Source of the DNA: Bacillus pumilus
Lineage (GTDB): Bacteria; Bacillota; Bacilli; Bacillales; Bacillaceae
Direction of reading: 5' to 3'
NCBI RefSeq assembly: GCF_900186955.1
Contig: NZ_LT906438.1
Location: 1 to 64,000, forward strand
Length of the DNA: 64,000 nucleotides
Below, one piece after another: positions 53,884 through 62,797 of the stretch. The notes below the pieces were generated by a model, which was not told the origin of the DNA, did not search any database, and worked only from the letters and a program-made list of their open reading frames with translations. The stretch's first letter is position 1. The number at the start of each line of letters is the position of its first letter. The translations under genes were made by a program, and so were the position numbers.

Positions 53884-54768
53884 ATGCAATTTCAAATAGG
53901 AGATATGGTGACAAGGGCATCCTATCAAATGGATATTTTGTTTCGAATTATTCGAATTGATGAGACCGATCAGCACGAAGCCACCGCCATATTGCATGGG
54001 AATGAAGTGAGGCTGATTGCTGATGCCAAGTTGTCAGATCTCGTCAAGGTTCAAAAAGAGGAACAGCTGACTAGAGAGAAAAATGACGAAAGAAAAATCA
54101 ATGAATCGCTCGATTTACTAAGACAGGATTATCAGCTGCTGCGGGAAAAACAAGAGTATTATACTTCTGGACAATATCAGCATCAGGAGCAGTATTTTCA
54201 CATGCCTGGAAAGGTCCTTCATTTAGATGGAGATGCTTCATACTTAAAGAAATGCTTAGATGTATATGAACGAATTGGTGTACCTGTGTATGGGGTGCAT
54301 TGCCATGAGAAGAAAATGCCAAGCATGATTGACTCGTTAATTGATCAATATCGGCCAGATATATTGGTTATCACAGGACATGATGCGTATTCCAAGCAAA
54401 AGGGCGGCGTACATGATATCAGTGCATATCGTCATTCTCGGCATTTCGTTGAAACGGTTCAAAAAGCCAGACGGAAAATCCCTCATTTAGATCAGCTTGT
54501 GATCTTTGCTGGTGCCTGTCAATCTCATTTCGAATCATTGATCCAAGCAGGTGCCAATTTTGCGAGCTCGCCTTCCCGTGTGAATATCCATGCGCTCGAC
54601 CCCGTCTATATCGTTGCGAAGATCAGCTTCACTCCATTTGTAGATCGAATCAACGTGTGGGATGTGCTCCGAAATACATTAACAAGAGAAAAAGGGCTCG
54701 GAGGCATCGAGACGAAGGGTGTTCTAAGGGTAGGTATGCCATATAAAAGAGATCATGAATCGACATAA
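53884..54768 (+). CDS. yabG: Sporulation protease YabG
   Basis: YabG is a spore-coat-associated protease that processes coat proteins before cross-linking. The 294-residue product starts MQFQIGDMVTR at ATG 53884, preceded by TGGAGTG. The frame is open to 53815, but the extra 23 residues are not part of the family as I know it. The C-terminal half, with ITGHDAYSKQKGG and IFAGACQSHFESL, carries the likely catalytic histidine and cysteine. Transcription is probably late, in the mother cell. Confidence 0.93.
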   Translation: MQFQIGDMVTRASYQMDILFRIIRIDETDQHEATAILHGNEVRLIADAKLSDLVKVQKEEQLTREKNDERKINESLDLLRQDYQLLREKQEYYTSGQYQHQEQYFHMPGKVLHLDGDASYLKKCLDVYERIGVPVYGVHCHEKKMPSMIDSLIDQYRPDILVITGHDAYSKQKGGVHDISAYRHSRHFVETVQKARRKIPHLDQLVIFAGACQSHFESLIQAGANFASSPSRVNIHALDPVYIVAKISFTPFVDRINVWDVLRNTLTREKGLGGIETKGVLRVGMPYKRDHEST

Positions 54769-54797
54769 CCCGACTGATTTCAGTCTGGTTTTTTTTA
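54767..54797 (+). terminator. Intrinsic terminator after yabG
   Basis: AACC-C-GACTG (54767-54776) pairs with CAGTC-T-GGTT (54781-54790) with one mismatch and is followed by TTTTTT. Confidence 0.75.
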
Positions 54798-54890
54798 TGT
54801 TCAAAAAGAAATTGCAAAAGGATACATAATTCACCGGAAATTGAGAAAAATAGGGAGGAGAAAAGGTAGAAGTTTGTCAAAATTATTTTG

Positions 54891-54960
54891 TTGACAATGG
54901 CTCGTGTTGGTTGATATAATTTAATTTTTATTTGACAAAAACGGGCCGTTGTTGTATAAT
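54891..54960 (+). promoter_or_regulatory. Tandem consensus promoters of veg
   Basis: Two perfect hexamer pairs lie here: TTGACA (54891-54896), 18 bases, TATAAT (54915-54920); and TTGACA (54932-54937), 17 bases, TATAAT (54955-54960). The B. subtilis veg promoter is among the strongest vegetative promoters known, and the second element here fits that expectation. Confidence 0.92.
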
Positions 54961-54981
54961 AATCTCAGTGAGGTGGATGCA

Positions 54982-55239
54982 ATGGCGAAGACTTTGTCCG
55001 ACATCAAAAGATCGCTTGATGGTAACTTAGGTAAACGTTTGACGTTAAAGGCTAACGGGGGCCGCCGTAAAACAATTGAGCGTTCGGGCATTTTAGCTGA
55101 AACGTACCCTTCTGTATTTGTGATTCAATTAGATCAAGATGAGAATTCGTTTGAAAGAGTTTCTTATAGTTATGCAGATATACTGACTGAGACGGTCGAA
55201 TTAACGTTCGATGATACCGCTAGCTCAGTCGCCTATTAA
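54982..55239 (+). CDS. veg: Veg protein
   Basis: Veg is a small, abundant protein reported to stimulate biofilm matrix genes in B. subtilis. The 85-residue product ([20 protein letters not shown]...) is almost unchanged from the B. subtilis protein, except near the C-terminus ([10 protein letters not shown]). The ATG at 54982 follows GAGGTGG; a frame start at 54949 overlaps the promoter. Confidence 0.97.
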   Translation: MAKTLSDIKRSLDGNLGKRLTLKANGGRRKTIERSGILAETYPSVFVIQLDQDENSFERVSYSYADILTETVELTFDDTASSVAY

Positions 55240-55242
55240 TGG

Positions 55243-55270
55243 GCAGTGAACTTTTTGTTTACTGCTTTTT
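55243..55270 (+). terminator. Intrinsic terminator after veg
   Basis: A 9-bp stem GCAGTGAAC (55243-55251) with GTTTACTGC (55257-55265) is followed by TTTTT. Confidence 0.8.
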
Positions 55271-55401
55271 GTTTTGCCTTTTTTCTGAATGGGAGTCTGT
55301 CCATTTTTTGAAAGGGGTAAAAGAAAGGATTCGATACAAAATAAGAAAGCCACACAAGCGGTGGCACTGATTCGAATTCTCGACTAAAGGGGCTGTTTCG
55401 T

Positions 55402-55587
55402 TTGGGTAGACGCCGAGGGATTATGTCAGATGAGTTCAAATACGAGCTGGCGAAGGATCTTGGATTTTATGATACCGTCAAAAATGGAGGCTGGGGAGAG
55501 ATTCGTGCGCGTGACGCAGGTAATATGGTCAAACGTGCCATTGAATTAGCTCAACAGCACATGGCTCAGGATGAGAATCAACGATAG
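55402..55587 (+). CDS. sspF: Small acid-soluble spore protein SspF (alpha/beta type)
   Basis: This is a minor alpha/beta-type SASP that binds and protects spore DNA. The 61-residue protein has the family core [19 protein letters not shown] and [20 protein letters not shown]. It starts at TTG 55402 behind AAAGGGG. I could not place a convincing sigma-G promoter in the 130 bases upstream. A terminator follows directly. Confidence 0.95.
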   Translation: MGRRRGIMSDEFKYELAKDLGFYDTVKNGGWGEIRARDAGNMVKRAIELAQQHMAQDENQR

Positions 55588-55593
55588 AAAAAC

Positions 55594-55628
55594 GGTCAGG
55601 GATACCTCGGGTGTCTCTGGCTTTTTTT
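55594..55628 (+). terminator. Intrinsic terminator after sspF
   Basis: A 12-bp stem with G-T pairs (55595-55606 with 55610-55621; loop TCG) is followed by seven T. Confidence 0.8.
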
Positions 55629-55733
55629 GATGAAAAAGTCAGTGTGCTCAGCGTAAAAGCCTATATTCATCAGATCGATCAAATGTGATACAATATTGAT
55701 ACTTATGTTTAGATGGAGAAGTAGGTGAAATGT

Positions 55734-56603
55734 TTGCGTATTTTAGAAAAAGCACCGGCGAAAATTAATCTCTCACTTGATGTTCATGGAAAAAGACCGG
55801 ATGGATATCACGAAGTGGAGATGGTGATGACAACAATAGACCTTGCAGATCGACTTGAGCTGACGGAGCTGGACAAGGATGAAATCCGTGTATCATCTCA
55901 TAATCGATTCGTGCCAGATGATCAGCGTAATTTGGCTTATCAGGCGGCTAAATTACTTAAAACAAGGTTCGGTATTCAAAAAGGTGTATCCATTGTCATC
56001 ACAAAAACAATTCCAGTCGCAGCAGGGTTAGCTGGAGGCAGCAGTGATGCAGCAGCAGCACTTCGCGGCTTAAATCGTTTGTGGAAGTTAAACCTCACGT
56101 TAGATGAACTAGCTGAGCTTGGAGCGGAGATCGGCTCAGATGTGTCCTTTTGTGTACACGGAGGCACAGCACTAGCGACAGGACGTGGAGAAAAGCTGCA
56201 GCATATTGCGACACCGCCGCATTGCTGGGTGATTTTAGCGAAGCCGGTGATTGGGGTATCTACAGCTGAAGTCTATAGACAATATGACGCAAGCAAAGTA
56301 GAACACCCGAATGTAAAGCGTATGATTGAAGCGATTGAAGCGAAAGATTATAAAGAGATGTGCGGCTCACTCGGAAATGTTCTAGAGTCTGTGACATTAA
56401 AGATGTATCCAGAAGTAGATATGATCAAAAGACAGATGAAGCGTTTCGGTGCTGACGCTGTTTTAATGAGTGGAAGCGGCCCTACAGTATTTGGCTTGAT
56501 TCAATATGAATCGAAGGTACAAAGAATATATAACGGACTGAGAGGATTTTGTGATCAAGTATACGCTGTCCGCATGATCGGCGAACAAAATGCCCTTGAT
56601 TAA
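55734..56603 (+). CDS. ispE: 4-diphosphocytidyl-2-C-methyl-D-erythritol kinase
   Basis: IspE is the GHMP kinase of the MEP isoprenoid pathway. The 289-residue protein has [12 protein letters not shown] near the N-terminus. The ATP-binding loop is [15 protein letters not shown], and the C-terminal glycine motif is [12 protein letters not shown]. The start TTG at 55734 (MRILEKAP) gives the usual length and stands 4-8 bases after AGGTGA; a GTG at 55725 overlaps that site. purR follows after 55 bases. Confidence 0.96.
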   Translation: MRILEKAPAKINLSLDVHGKRPDGYHEVEMVMTTIDLADRLELTELDKDEIRVSSHNRFVPDDQRNLAYQAAKLLKTRFGIQKGVSIVITKTIPVAAGLAGGSSDAAAALRGLNRLWKLNLTLDELAELGAEIGSDVSFCVHGGTALATGRGEKLQHIATPPHCWVILAKPVIGVSTAEVYRQYDASKVEHPNVKRMIEAIEAKDYKEMCGSLGNVLESVTLKMYPEVDMIKRQMKRFGADAVLMSGSGPTVFGLIQYESKVQRIYNGLRGFCDQVYAVRMIGEQNALD

Positions 56604-56658
56604 ATCCGTATATTAAGTTATATTTATCATAAATTATTCGGGTTCTGGGGGTAAGTTC

Positions 56659-57492
56659 ATGAAGTTTCGTCGAAGCGGCAGATTGGTGGACTTAACAAAT
56701 TATTTGTTAGCCCACCCGCACGTACTAGTACCGTTAACTTTTTTTGCAGAAAGATATCAATCTGCGAAGTCCTCCATTAGTGAAGACTTAACGATTATCA
56801 AACAGACCTTCGAACAGCAGGGAATAGGCACATTGCTTACTGTACCTGGTGCTGCTGGCGGAGTGAAATATATTCCGAAGATTCACCTAAAAGAAGCAGA
56901 CGACGTGGTAAACGATATCGGAGAAGCTCTATCGACTCCTGAACGTGTACTTCCTGGCGGTTATTTATATTTAACCGATGTTTTAGGGAATCCTTCAATC
57001 CTTGCGAAAATCGGTAAGCTATTTGCGACCATCTTTGCAGATCGTGCGATTGATGTCGTCATGACTGTTGCGACAAAGGGTATTCCTATTGCCTATTCTG
57101 TTGCGGGTTATTTAAATGTGCCGGTTGTGATCGTTAGAAAAGATAATAAAGTAACTGAGGGATCAACTGTAAGTATTAACTACGCGTCAGGTTCGTCTAA
57201 TCGAATTCAAACCATGTCACTTGCAAAGCGGAGCTTAGATAAAGGATCCAATGTCCTGATCATTGATGACTTTATGAAAGCTGGCGGAACCATTAACGGC
57301 ATGGTGAATTTGCTTGAGGAATTTAATGCAAATGTTGCAGGGATCGGTGTTCTTTTAGAAGATGAAGGCGTAGATGAACGTCTCGTTGATGAATATGTAT
57401 CGCTTTTAAAGCTTTCAACCATTGATATGAAGCAGAAGATCATTGAGATCAATGAAGGCAATTTCCACGAGTTTTTTCATTCGAAAGCTTAA
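56659..57492 (+). CDS. purR: Purine operon repressor PurR
   Basis: Bacillus-type PurR represses purine synthesis genes and is relieved by PRPP. The 277-residue protein has an N-terminal winged helix (about 1-72) and a PRTase-fold domain. The PRPP motif VLIIDDFMKAGGTING is at about 200-215. A half PurBox-like ATTCGGG lies at about 56636-56642, just before the start, and could support autoregulation; I could not find a clean second half. The PRPP source prs lies 3 kb downstream. ridA is co-transcribed. Confidence 0.96.
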   Translation: MKFRRSGRLVDLTNYLLAHPHVLVPLTFFAERYQSAKSSISEDLTIIKQTFEQQGIGTLLTVPGAAGGVKYIPKIHLKEADDVVNDIGEALSTPERVLPGGYLYLTDVLGNPSILAKIGKLFATIFADRAIDVVMTVATKGIPIAYSVAGYLNVPVVIVRKDNKVTEGSTVSINYASGSSNRIQTMSLAKRSLDKGSNVLIIDDFMKAGGTINGMVNLLEEFNANVAGIGVLLEDEGVDERLVDEYVSLLKLSTIDMKQKIIEINEGNFHEFFHSKA

Positions 57493-57529
57493 GCATTGAT
57501 AAACATGTAGTTGAATGGGAGAGATTGAT

Positions 57530-57907
57530 ATGACAAAAGTTGTTCAAACCAAACATGCACCAGCAGCCATTGGACCTTACTCTCAAGGGATTATTGTCAA
57601 TAACATGTTTTACAGCTCCGGGCAGATTCCATTAACGGCAGCTGGAGACTTTGTAAATGGAGATATTAAAGAACAAACTCATCAAGTGTTCCGTAATCTT
57701 AAGGCCGTACTTGAAGCAGCAGGTGCTTCCTTTGAAACAGTCGTGAAAGCAACAGTTTTTATCAAAGATATGGAACAATTCGCAGAAGTAAATGAAGTGT
57801 ACGGTGAGTATTTCCATACACATAAGCCAGCTCGTTCTTGTGTGGAAGTGGCAAGACTTCCTAAGGATGCACTCGTAGAAATTGAAGTGATTGCATTAGT
57901 AAAGTAA
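57530..57907 (+). CDS. ridA: RidA-family enamine/imine deaminase (YabJ)
   Basis: RidA proteins hydrolyse reactive enamines and imines from PLP enzymes. The 125-residue product has the family signature at the C-terminus, with the catalytic arginine in [20 protein letters not shown] and GPYSQG near residue 18. The ATG at 57530 follows TGGGAGAG; a GTG/ATG-type start at 57515 lies before it. In B. subtilis it belongs to the purR operon and is needed for full PurR function. Confidence 0.97.
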   Translation: MTKVVQTKHAPAAIGPYSQGIIVNNMFYSSGQIPLTAAGDFVNGDIKEQTHQVFRNLKAVLEAAGASFETVVKATVFIKDMEQFAEVNEVYGEYFHTHKPARSCVEVARLPKDALVEIEVIALVK

Positions 57908-57952
57908 ACAGGCAATCGTAACGAAAGCCGTTTGGTTTCATCATATGCAGGA

Positions 57953-57980
57953 AAAGACATCATCATGATGTCTTTTTTTC
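57953..57980 (+). terminator. Intrinsic terminator after ridA
   Basis: A stem AAAGACATC (57953-57961) with GATGTCTTT (57967-57975) is followed by further T. Confidence 0.8.
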
Positions 57981-58062
57981 GCGCAGAGAATGTAAGCGTC
58001 GTCACTAAAATGACAAAAAATGTATAAATATCCCGATATTTCAAAAAAAGTTTAAAAAAAGA

Positions 58063-58091
58063 GCAGGAGAATCACCACAATCGTTGAATAC
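58063..58091 (+). promoter_or_regulatory. Sigma-H promoter of spoVG
   Basis: GCAGGAGAA (58063-58071), 11 bases, GTTGAATAC (58083-58091) matches the sigma-H consensus RNAGGAWWW-N11/12-RNNGAAT. The A-rich DNA upstream (58014-58062) is where AbrB represses spoVG in B. subtilis. Confidence 0.85.
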
Positions 58092-58132
58092 CTAAGTAAT
58101 GCTTTTATATTGGGAAAAGGTGGTGAACTACT

Positions 58133-58429
58133 GAGGAAGTTACTGACGTAAGATTACGCCGCGTGAATACCGATGGTCGCATGAGGGCGATTGCATCCAT
58201 CACGCTGGACCACGAATTTGTTGTTCATGATATTCGTGTGATTGATGGAAACAATGGCTTGTTTGTTGCAATGCCTAGCAAACGCACGCCTGATGGAGAG
58301 TTTCGCGACATTGCACATCCAATTAATTCAGGTACTCGGGGAAAAATCCAAGATGCTGTATTAAATGAATATCATCGCTTAGGCGAAGAGGAAGAGACAA
58401 TTGAATATGAAGAAGCTGGAGCTTCTTAA
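58133..58429 (+). CDS. spoVG: SpoVG, RNA/DNA-binding septation regulator; start codon anomalous
   Basis: SpoVG is a small nucleic-acid-binding protein affecting asymmetric septation and many transcripts. The core from residue 2 ([20 protein letters not shown]) through [19 protein letters not shown] to EEAGAS is intact. At the position where the family starts (58133), 6 bases after AAAGGTGGTGA, the codon is GAG, not ATG, GTG or TTG. An in-frame TGA lies at 58124. The first usable in-frame start is the GTG at 58163, which would remove ten conserved residues. This may be a base-calling error, a mutation, or initiation at the GTG. I gave the conserved extent. Confidence 0.8.
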   Translation, partial: EEVTDVRLRRVNTDGRMRAIASITLDHEFVVHDIRVIDGNNGLFVAMPSKRTPDGEFRDIAHPINSGTRGKIQDAVLNEYHRLGEEEETIEYEEAGAS

Positions 58430-58447
58430 TGATACGTTAACCTAAAA

Positions 58448-58497
58448 AGGCAGCTTTAAGAGAAAATGGATGTTTTCTTTTAAATGCTGTCTTTTTT
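58448..58497 (+). terminator. Intrinsic terminator after spoVG
   Basis: A long stem with GGCAGC, TTTAAGAGAAAA on the left (58449-58466) and TTTTCTTTTAAA, GCTGTC on the right (58472-58491) is followed by TTTTTT. Confidence 0.85.
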
Positions 58498-58627
58498 GCG
58501 TTTTTCCTCATGTGTCTTATATGTTTCATCCGTTAGAAAAATATTGTACTTCCTCATGTATCCTTGAAATCAGTCCTTATTTAGGATATATTTTTCTATG
58601 GATAATAGGGATATTGGAGGCCAATCA

Positions 58628-59998
58628 ATGGATAAGCGGTTCGCAGTGATTTTAGCAGCGGGAAAAGGAACGAGAATGAAGTCAAAGCTATACAAAGTAC
58701 TTCATCCAGTTTGCGGAAAGCCAATGGTCGAGCATGTGGCAGATGAAGCGTTAAAGCTTTCTTTAGCCAAGCTAGTGACGATTGTCGGTCATGGAGCAGA
58801 GAACGTCAAAGAGCAGCTTGGAGACAGAAGTGAGTATGCACTTCAAGAAGAACAGCTGGGAACAGCACATGCCGTCAAGCAAGCAAAGTCGTTCCTTGCG
58901 CAGGAAAAGGGAACAACCATTGTCATTTGTGGTGATACGCCATTATTGACAGCGGAAACAATGGAAGCTATGTTGAGCGAGCATCAAAAACATCAAGCGA
59001 AAGTCACTATTTTAACAGCACATGCGGATGACCCGACAGGTTATGGTCGTATTATTCGTGACGAAACTGGTGCTGTCGTGAAAATTGTGGAGCATAAAGA
59101 TGCGAATGATGCGGAACGTCAAGTGAATGAAATTAATACAGGGACTTATTGTTTTTCAAATGAAGATCTCTTCCGTGTGATTGAGCAAGTGTCGAATGAA
59201 AATGCACAGGGCGAATACTATTTGCCAGATGTCATTGAAATTTTAAAGAATGAAGGACAAACGGTTGCAGCATATCAAACACCGCATTTTGAAGAAACAC
59301 TTGGAGTCAATGATCGTATCGCTCTATCACAAGCAGAGCAATTCATGAAGCGACGTATTAATCATCAGCATATGAAGAATGGTGTGACCTTGATTGATCC
59401 TGAGAACACGTATATTTCACCTGATGCAGTGATCGGTGAAGATACAATGATTTATCCTGGGACGGTCATCAAAGGGAATGTGAAAATCGGTGCAGACGCC
59501 ACTATTGGGCCAAACACTGAAATTGTTGACAGCATCATCGGAGACCGCACAGTGATTAAGCAATCTGTCGTCTGCGATAGTGAGGTTGGAGTCGATGTGA
59601 CAATTGGGCCGTTTGCTCATATTCGCCCGTTGTCGAAAATTGGCGATGAAGTGAAGATCGGGAATTTTGTCGAAATCAAGAAAACGGTTTTCGGTGACCG
59701 CAGCAAAGCATCTCATCTAAGCTATATTGGAGATGCAGAGGTCGGAACTGATGTAAACCTTGGCTGTGGATCTATTACAGTCAACTATGATGGGAAGAAC
59801 AAATTCTTAACGAAGATTGAAGATGGCGCTTTTATTGGCTGTAATTCTAATCTCGTGGCACCAGTCACTGTCGGAAAAGGGGCATATGTTGCAGCTGGTT
59901 CAACGGTTACAGAAGATGTACCGCAGGATGCATTGTCTATTGCTAGAGCAAGACAAGTCAATAAAGAAGATTATGTGAAAAATATTCATAAAAAATAA
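58628..59998 (+). CDS. glmU: Bifunctional UDP-GlcNAc pyrophosphorylase/GlcN-1-P acetyltransferase
   Basis: GlmU makes UDP-N-acetylglucosamine for peptidoglycan and teichoic acids. The 456-residue protein has the nucleotidyltransferase signature [10 protein letters not shown] at 9-18. A C-terminal left-handed beta-helix of hexapeptide repeats (about 250-440), with the acetyltransferase active-site region [12 protein letters not shown], follows. The ATG at 58628 follows TTGGAGG; an ATG at 58598 lies before it. prs follows after 22 bases and is probably co-transcribed. Confidence 0.98.
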   Translation: MDKRFAVILAAGKGTRMKSKLYKVLHPVCGKPMVEHVADEALKLSLAKLVTIVGHGAENVKEQLGDRSEYALQEEQLGTAHAVKQAKSFLAQEKGTTIVICGDTPLLTAETMEAMLSEHQKHQAKVTILTAHADDPTGYGRIIRDETGAVVKIVEHKDANDAERQVNEINTGTYCFSNEDLFRVIEQVSNENAQGEYYLPDVIEILKNEGQTVAAYQTPHFEETLGVNDRIALSQAEQFMKRRINHQHMKNGVTLIDPENTYISPDAVIGEDTMIYPGTVIKGNVKIGADATIGPNTEIVDSIIGDRTVIKQSVVCDSEVGVDVTIGPFAHIRPLSKIGDEVKIGNFVEIKKTVFGDRSKASHLSYIGDAEVGTDVNLGCGSITVNYDGKNKFLTKIEDGAFIGCNSNLVAPVTVGKGAYVAAGSTVTEDVPQDALSIARARQVNKEDYVKNIHKK

Positions 59999-60020
59999 TC
60001 CAAATACCCGGAGGTTTACC

Positions 60021-60974
60021 ATGTCTAATCGTTATGCTGATGCGAATTTAAAGATATTCTCTTTGAATTCAAACCCTGAACTTGCGAAAGAAATTGCCGA
60101 TCGTATCGGAGTTGATGTAGGAAAGAGCTCTGTTAAACGCTTTAGTGACGGTGAAGTCCAAATCAATATTGAAGAAAGTATCCGCGGCTGTGATTGTTAT
60201 GTCATTCAATCCACTAGTGCGCCAGTGAATGAGCACATTATGGAGCTGCTCATTATGGTAGATGCACTAAAACGCGCTTCTGCGAAAACGGTCAATATTG
60301 TGATCCCTTATTACGGATATGCACGTCAAGATCGTAAGGCAAAACCTCGTGAGCCAATCACTGCGAAGCTATTTGCGAACTTACTTGAAACAGCGGGTGC
60401 TACACGTGTCATTGCACTTGATCTTCATGCGCCGCAAATCCAAGGTTTCTTTGATATTCCAATCGATAACTTAATGGCTGTGCCAATCTTAACAAACTAT
60501 TTCGAACAGAAAAACTTGAATGATATCGTCGTTGTATCTCCTGACCACGGTGGTGTAACACGTGCGCGTAAAATGGCAGATCGCCTGAAAGCACCAATCG
60601 CAATTATCGACAAACGTCGTCCAAAGCCAAACGTTGCTGAAGTGATGAACATCATTGGTAACATTGAAGGCAAAACGGCGATTCTCATCGATGATATCAT
60701 TGATACAGCTGGTACCATTACACTTGCTGCAAATGCACTTGTGGAAAATGGAGCGGCTGAAGTCTATGCTTGCTGTACTCACCCAGTATTGTCTGGACCA
60801 GCAGTAGAACGTATCACAAATTCTAAAATTAAAGAATTAGTTGTGACAAACAGTATTCACTTAACAGATGACAAGAAAGTTGGAAAATTCATTCCACTTT
60901 CAGTTGGGCCTTTGCTTGCAGAAGCCATCATCCGTGTACATGAAGAAGAATCTGTGAGCTACCTTTTCAGCTAA
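60021..60974 (+). CDS. prs: Ribose-phosphate pyrophosphokinase
   Basis: Prs makes PRPP, precursor of nucleotides, histidine and NAD and the ligand of PurR. The 317-residue protein has the ATP-binding flexible loop [14 protein letters not shown] and the PRPP-binding motif [12 protein letters not shown]. The catalytic histidine loop is VSPDHGG. ACCCGGAGG lies before the ATG. A terminator follows. Confidence 0.98.
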   Translation: MSNRYADANLKIFSLNSNPELAKEIADRIGVDVGKSSVKRFSDGEVQINIEESIRGCDCYVIQSTSAPVNEHIMELLIMVDALKRASAKTVNIVIPYYGYARQDRKAKPREPITAKLFANLLETAGATRVIALDLHAPQIQGFFDIPIDNLMAVPILTNYFEQKNLNDIVVVSPDHGGVTRARKMADRLKAPIAIIDKRRPKPNVAEVMNIIGNIEGKTAILIDDIIDTAGTITLAANALVENGAAEVYACCTHPVLSGPAVERITNSKIKELVVTNSIHLTDDKKVGKFIPLSVGPLLAEAIIRVHEEESVSYLFS

Positions 60975-60985
60975 TTTTCTGATTA

Positions 60986-61019
60986 AAAAAGGCCCTAGGC
61001 ACCCGCTTAGGGTCTTTTT
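60986..61019 (+). terminator. Intrinsic terminator after prs
   Basis: A 12-bp stem with one G-T pair, AAAAAGGCCCTA (60986-60997) with TAGGGTCTTTTT (61008-61019). Confidence 0.85.
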
Positions 61020-61043
61020 GCTATCATCATTCACAGCAAATAG

Positions 61044-61069
61044 GTTTAAAATGATTCGGTTATGGGTAA
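61044..61069 (+). promoter_or_regulatory. Sigma-B promoter of ctc
   Basis: GTTTAA (61044-61049), 14 bases, GGGTAA (61064-61069) matches the general-stress sigma-B consensus GTTT(A)A-N12/15-GGGTAT. ctc is a classical sigma-B target. Confidence 0.88.
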
Positions 61070-61111
61070 TTATGAGAGTAGTGACAAAAATGAAATAGGA
61101 TGGTGCTGAAT

Positions 61112-61738
61112 ATGGCAACTTTAAAAGCAAATAAAAGAACTGATTTCAAACGTTCCACACTGCAAAAAATCCGTCATTCAGGACACGTTCCTGGTGTCAT
61201 ATACGGAAAAAATACAGACAACCTGGCTGTTTCACTAGACAGCATCGATTTATTAAAGACCTTACGTGATGAAGGGAAGAATACAATCATCACACTAGAC
61301 GTGAATGGTGAAACAAAATCTGTGATGGTCACAGAATTACAAACAGACCCGCTGAAAAATGAGCTTGTCCATGCAGATTTCCAAGTGGTCGATTTACAGC
61401 GTGAAATTGAAGCGGATGTACCTGTTCAACTGATTGGCGAATCTAAAGGAGTTAAAGATGGCGGTGTGCTTCAGCAGCCACTATTTGAACTATCCATTAC
61501 AGCGAAACCAAAAGACATCCCTCAGCATATAGAAGCAGATATTACAAACTTAGAAGTGAATGATGTCCTAACAGTCGCTGATTTGTCTGTTCAGTCATCA
61601 TATCAAGTGAATAACGATCCAGAAGAAGTCGTGGCATCCATTTTACCGCCTCAGCAATCAGAGGTTCCTGAACCAGATAGCGCAGAGGAACCAAAAGAAC
61701 CTGAGGCCATTAAAGAAAAGGATAACGATGGAGAATAA
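61112..61738 (+). CDS. ctc: General stress protein Ctc, ribosomal protein L25 family
   Basis: Ctc (bL25-like, TL5 type) binds 5S rRNA in the large subunit, mainly under stress. The 208-residue protein has an N-terminal L25 domain (about 1-95, with GHVPGVIYGK) and a C-terminal beta domain (about 96-185). An acidic, proline- and glutamate-rich tail is less conserved. The ATG at 61112 follows AGGATGGTG; a GTG at 61100 overlaps that site. A sigma-B promoter precedes it. Confidence 0.95.
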   Translation: MATLKANKRTDFKRSTLQKIRHSGHVPGVIYGKNTDNLAVSLDSIDLLKTLRDEGKNTIITLDVNGETKSVMVTELQTDPLKNELVHADFQVVDLQREIEADVPVQLIGESKGVKDGGVLQQPLFELSITAKPKDIPQHIEADITNLEVNDVLTVADLSVQSSYQVNNDPEEVVASILPPQQSEVPEPDSAEEPKEPEAIKEKDNDGE

Positions 61739-61751
61739 CTGGTCATTTAGA

Positions 61752-61780
61752 GACGTAACCCTCCCGCGGTTGCGTCTTTT
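61752..61780 (+). terminator. Intrinsic terminator after ctc
   Basis: A 9-bp stem GACGTAACC (61752-61760) with GGTTGCGTC (61768-61776) is followed by TTTT. Confidence 0.75.
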
Positions 61781-61877
61781 GTGCTAGAATGAAAAGAATT
61801 CATACGTTTTACATGAGGCAATCCTATTGGCTCATTTTTTAGGCGTGTGTTTTGTGACAAAGGAGGTTATTGGTTTC

Positions 61878-62444
61878 ATGCTTGCATTCATTGGATTGGG
61901 TAATCCAGGAAAAGAATATGAAAAAACAAGACATAATGTCGGGTTTATGACAATAGATGAATTATCGAAAAAATGGGACATCCCTTTAAATCAGTCAAAA
62001 TTCAATGGACTGTTTGGAACAGGGTTTGTTTCAGGGCAAAAGGTTCTACTTGTAAAGCCGCTTACATATATGAACTTATCAGGAGAATGCGTGCGTCCGC
62101 TAATGGATTACTATGATATTCCTCTTGAACATTTGAAAGTCATCTATGATGATCTTGATTTGCCAACTGGCCGGATTCGTTTGCGTACAAAAGGAAGTGC
62201 TGGCGGGCATAATGGAATCAAATCGTTGATTCAGCATTTAGGGTCACCTGAGTTTGATCGATTCCGTATTGGCATTGGACGCCCTCAAAATGGCATGAAA
62301 GTCGTCGATTACGTGCTAGGACGCTTTTCAGAAGAGGAGCAGCCTGACATTGCATCAGCCATTCAGGCGTCTGTTGAAGCTTGTGAGGCGGCTTTAACTA
62401 AGCCATTTTTAGAAGTGATGAATGATTTTAACAAAAAGGTATAA
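61878..62444 (+). CDS. pth: Peptidyl-tRNA hydrolase
   Basis: Pth (SpoVC in B. subtilis) recycles peptidyl-tRNA released from ribosomes. The 188-residue protein has [18 protein letters not shown] with the catalytic histidine, [10 protein letters not shown], and [14 protein letters not shown] followed by [12 protein letters not shown]. The ATG at 61878 follows AAGGAGG; the frame is open to 61827, but the extra residues are not conserved. Confidence 0.97.
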   Translation: MLAFIGLGNPGKEYEKTRHNVGFMTIDELSKKWDIPLNQSKFNGLFGTGFVSGQKVLLVKPLTYMNLSGECVRPLMDYYDIPLEHLKVIYDDLDLPTGRIRLRTKGSAGGHNGIKSLIQHLGSPEFDRFRIGIGRPQNGMKVVDYVLGRFSEEEQPDIASAIQASVEACEAALTKPFLEVMNDFNKKV

Positions 62445-62468
62445 GAATGATAAGCAAAGCACATACTG
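62439..62468 (+). promoter_or_regulatory. Sigma-F type promoter of fin
   Basis: GTATA (62439-62443), 15 bases, GCACATACTG (62459-62468) is nearly the same as the csfB element (same -35, same spacer, same CATACTG end). fin is sigma-F dependent in B. subtilis. The -35 overlaps the pth stop codon. Confidence 0.7.
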
Positions 62469-62499
62469 ATCATAAAATCTCAGCATGGGAGGATCACGT

Positions 62500-62730
62500 A
62501 TGGCTTTGCATTATTACTGCCGGCACTGTGGTGTAAAGGTTGGCAGTCTAGATGAATCCGCTGTTCAAAGTGAAGCACTTGGATTTCATCACTTAACAAA
62601 TGAGGAAAGAAACGATATGATTTCTTATAGGGAAAATGGTGATTTACATGTACAAACCATTTGTGAGGATTGCCAAGAGGCGCTCGAAAGAAATCCTGAT
62701 TACCATCAGTATCATACCTTTATTCAATAA
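62500..62730 (+). CDS. fin: Anti-sigma-F factor Fin (YabK)
   Basis: Fin inhibits sigma-F late in forespore development to promote the switch to sigma-G. The 76-residue protein has two CxxC zinc pairs (CRHC and CEDC) and the conserved [12 protein letters not shown] segment. The ATG at 62500 follows GGGAGGA; a start at 62485 lies before that site. A sigma-F type promoter precedes it, so it would act as negative feedback. It sits between pth and mfd, as in B. subtilis. Confidence 0.95.
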   Translation: MALHYYCRHCGVKVGSLDESAVQSEALGFHHLTNEERNDMISYRENGDLHVQTICEDCQEALERNPDYHQYHTFIQ

Positions 62731-62733
62731 AAA

Positions 62734-62766
62734 GCTTTGGTGTAGATAATAGACCAAAGCGTTTTT
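62734..62766 (+). terminator. Intrinsic terminator after fin
   Basis: A stem GCTTTGGT (62734-62741) with ACCAAAGC (62753-62760) is followed by GTTTTT. Confidence 0.75.
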
Positions 62767-62797
62767 CTGTTTTAAACAAGCAGGGAGGAGGAGCCAA

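Noticed and set aside
55271..55401. A sigma-G promoter for sspF
   Set aside because: Expected for this gene, but no pair of elements matched at the right spacing, so it is not listed.
56600..56658. A full PurBox pair before purR
   Set aside because: Only one half (ATTCGGG) is convincing; the second half could not be found.
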